64,000 bases of DNA, taken from assembly GCF_002355535.1 (NCBI RefSeq), contig NZ_AP017457.1, positions 992,001 to 1,056,000 of the forward strand, given 5' to 3'. Shown here one piece after another: positions 62,835-64,000 of the stretch; within the stretch, counting starts at the first letter, position 1; every line of letters starts with the position of its first letter. The position numbers and the translations under genes are program-made. The notes below the pieces were generated by a model that was not told where the DNA came from, did no database searches, and saw only the letters and a list, made by a program, of their open reading frames with translations. Origin of the DNA: Aurantimicrobium minutum (lineage in GTDB: Bacteria; Actinomycetota; Actinomycetes; Actinomycetales; Microbacteriaceae).

Positions 62835-63878
62835 CTAGGTGGTGGGGTATGCCAGCACTGGCCCTGCCAGTGCCACACCAACCTCATCGCCGCGAGAGCG
62901 TATCTCTTGAGGCGCAACACGAACATCGAGCCTGTCCACGCCTCTCTGCAAGGTCAAGAGGGCGTCATGGCCGCAATATTCAATGGCGGTGACTTTCCAG
63001 TCCCCCGAGTCGGTAATGCGTAATGACTCAGGTCGAATTAACACGTCAAGCGTTTCCTGCTCCGAAGGTTCACCACTCCAGGTGAACGGTGTTGTTCCCA
63101 AAATTGTCTCCACCTCGTCACCGCGTCGGGTGCCCACCAGGTGGTTTGCTTCACCAAGGAACTGTGCCACCCATTTGCTTGCAGGAGTGTTGTAAACCAC
63201 TGAAGGTGATCCAACCTGCTCAATACGTCCCTGGTTTAGTAGAGCAACTGTGTCTGCGATAGACAGCGCCTCTGTTTGGTCGTGGGTGACCAACAGTGCC
63301 GTTGTCGAACTGGATTTGAGGATGGCTTTAACCTCCGCGCGGAGGTCAGATCGCAAGACAGGATCTAGCCCGGCAAAAGGCTCATCCATCAACACCAGCT
63401 GGGGTTGTGCAGCCAGTGCACGAGCTAACGCAACACGTTGGGCTTGACCGCCAGAGAGTTCGCTAGGCATTCTGTTGCGCAACGACGTGAGGTTGATCAG
63501 TTCTAACAGTTCGTCCACACGGCCTGATTGGGCCTGCTTTTTCACTCCTCGAGGAGTTTTAGCTAGAGAGAACGCAATGTTCTCTGCCACTGTCAGCATG
63601 GGGAACAGTGCCGCATCTTGGGGAACCCATCCGATGTTGCGCTTTTCTGGAACCAAGTGGATTCCATGCATGGTGAGAATGCTGCGGCCCAGACGAATTG
63701 TTCCGCTTTGTGCACGCTCGAGGCCCAGGATTGTTCGAAGCAGGGTTGTCTTGCCGCATCCGCTGGGGCCAGCTATCGCAACAAAATCTCCCTGCTGGGC
63801 TGCAAGGTTGATGTCAAAAAGGACTTGAGTGTGCCCGTAGGAGACGTTGAGGTCTGTGATTTCTAGAAAAGCGCTCAT
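62835..63878 (-). CDS. ABC transporter ATP-binding protein (FbpC-like, iron type)
   Basis: A 347-residue importer ATPase: Walker A AGPSGCGKTTLLRTI, signature ELSGGQAQRVALARALA, Walker B LVLMDEPFAGLDP, switch His in LLVTHDQTEAL, and a C-terminal TOBE-like regulatory domain from about 240. The length and the TOBE domain fit FbpC-type ferric iron or related importers; spermidine/putrescine or thiamine transport are alternatives. A strong AGGAGG site precedes ATG, and the gene overlaps the upstream permease gene by four bases. Confidence 0.85.
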   Translation of the reverse strand: MSAFLEITDLNVSYGHTQVLFDINLAAQQGDFVAIAGPSGCGKTTLLRTILGLERAQSGTIRLGRSILTMHGIHLVPEKRNIGWVPQDAALFPMLTVAENIAFSLAKTPRGVKKQAQSGRVDELLELINLTSLRNRMPSELSGGQAQRVALARALAAQPQLVLMDEPFAGLDPVLRSDLRAEVKAILKSSSTTALLVTHDQTEALSIADTVALLNQGRIEQVGSPSVVYNTPASKWVAQFLGEANHLVGTRRGDEVETILGTTPFTWSGEPSEQETLDVLIRPESLRITDSGDWKVTAIEYCGHDALLTLQRGVDRLDVRVAPQEIRSRGDEVGVALAGPVLAYPTT

Positions 63879-64000
63879 GACTTCACCTCCTGGGTAGTTT
63901 CCGAACGCACCAACAACAGTGTGGGGATGGCTGCAATGATCACGAGCATAAGAGCATAGGGCGCTGCTGCGCCATATGAGGCAACATCTGTCTTAGCCCA
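63875..64000 (-). CDS. ABC transporter permease, C-terminal end only
   Basis: The last 41 codons and stop of a gene entering from the right edge, translating to a segment with DVASYGAAAPYALMLVIIA and ending LLLVRSETTQEVKS. It has one terminal helix and a short cytoplasmic tail, as in FbpB-type permeases. It is coupled to the ATPase gene by an ATGA overlap. The rest of the gene is outside the window. Confidence 0.72.
   Translation of the reverse strand, partial: WAKTDVASYGAAAPYALMLVIIAAIPTLLLVRSETTQEVKS

Overview
The window comes from a compact, moderate-G+C (about 50-57% by eye) actinobacterium. Markers of that phylum are DUF4307 beside greA, DUF501 between an FtsB-like protein and enolase, a GTP-type PEP carboxykinase facing a RamB/ScfR-type regulator, a mycosin-like protease, an LAxTG cell-wall anchor and three IclR regulators. 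The gene set fits Microbacteriaceae, perhaps one of the small freshwater lineages; that placement is inference. Genes are dense and most lie on the minus strand. No gene-free stretch reaches 300 bases.

Bases 1-18,400 form an aromatic-catabolic island. A nine-gene minus-strand run (5470-14936) matches the family content and order, as I recall them, of the Corynebacterium glutamicum cre genes for 4-cresol: aldehyde dehydrogenase, HD phosphohydrolase, ferredoxin reductase, [2Fe-2S] ferredoxin, short-chain dehydrogenase, a second HD phosphohydrolase, a two-subunit PEP-synthase-like aryl phosphate synthase, and a cytochrome P450. The inferred route phosphorylates the phenol, oxidises the methyl group with the P450 system and dehydrogenases while the phosphate is on, then removes the phosphate to give 4-hydroxybenzoate. 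PobA (3899-5092) would make protocatechuate. The left edge carries LigJ, LigU and LigK, the last steps of protocatechuate 4,5-cleavage, giving pyruvate and oxaloacetate. IclR regulators sit at both ends, and inverted repeats lie in the promoter regions of pobA and of the P450 gene. A CitE-like lyase and a PcaD-like hydrolase follow.

Bases 18,400-31,600 hold housekeeping and accessory genes: prepilin peptidase, PhoH, UPP synthase, hemolysin III, a lone TipAS domain, DUF4307-greA, ilvA, htpX-lemA, an MFS transporter, amylosucrase, a RelBE-type toxin-antitoxin pair and a cell-wall-anchored beta-propeller. Bases 31,600-43,900 hold tRNA-Leu(TAA), type II NADH dehydrogenase, the subtilase, DUF501, FtsB-like protein, eno, hisS, mazG, pckG with its divergent regulator, and nhaA. 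Bases 43,900-64,000 hold mfd, a secreted HEAAH protein, pth-rplY, gnd, a PfkB sugar kinase, prs-glmU, tRNA-Gln, a MarR regulator, the metG-tatD-rsmA-ispE-ABC-F run, and the end of an iron-type ABC transporter.

One signal cuts across the window. About twenty genes lacking a convincing Shine-Dalgarno sequence have a -10-like hexamer (TANNNT or GATAAT) exactly 6 or 7 bases before the start codon. This is the geometry of leaderless transcription, and it was used to choose several starts. Genes inside operons mostly have ordinary GGAG/AAGG sites.
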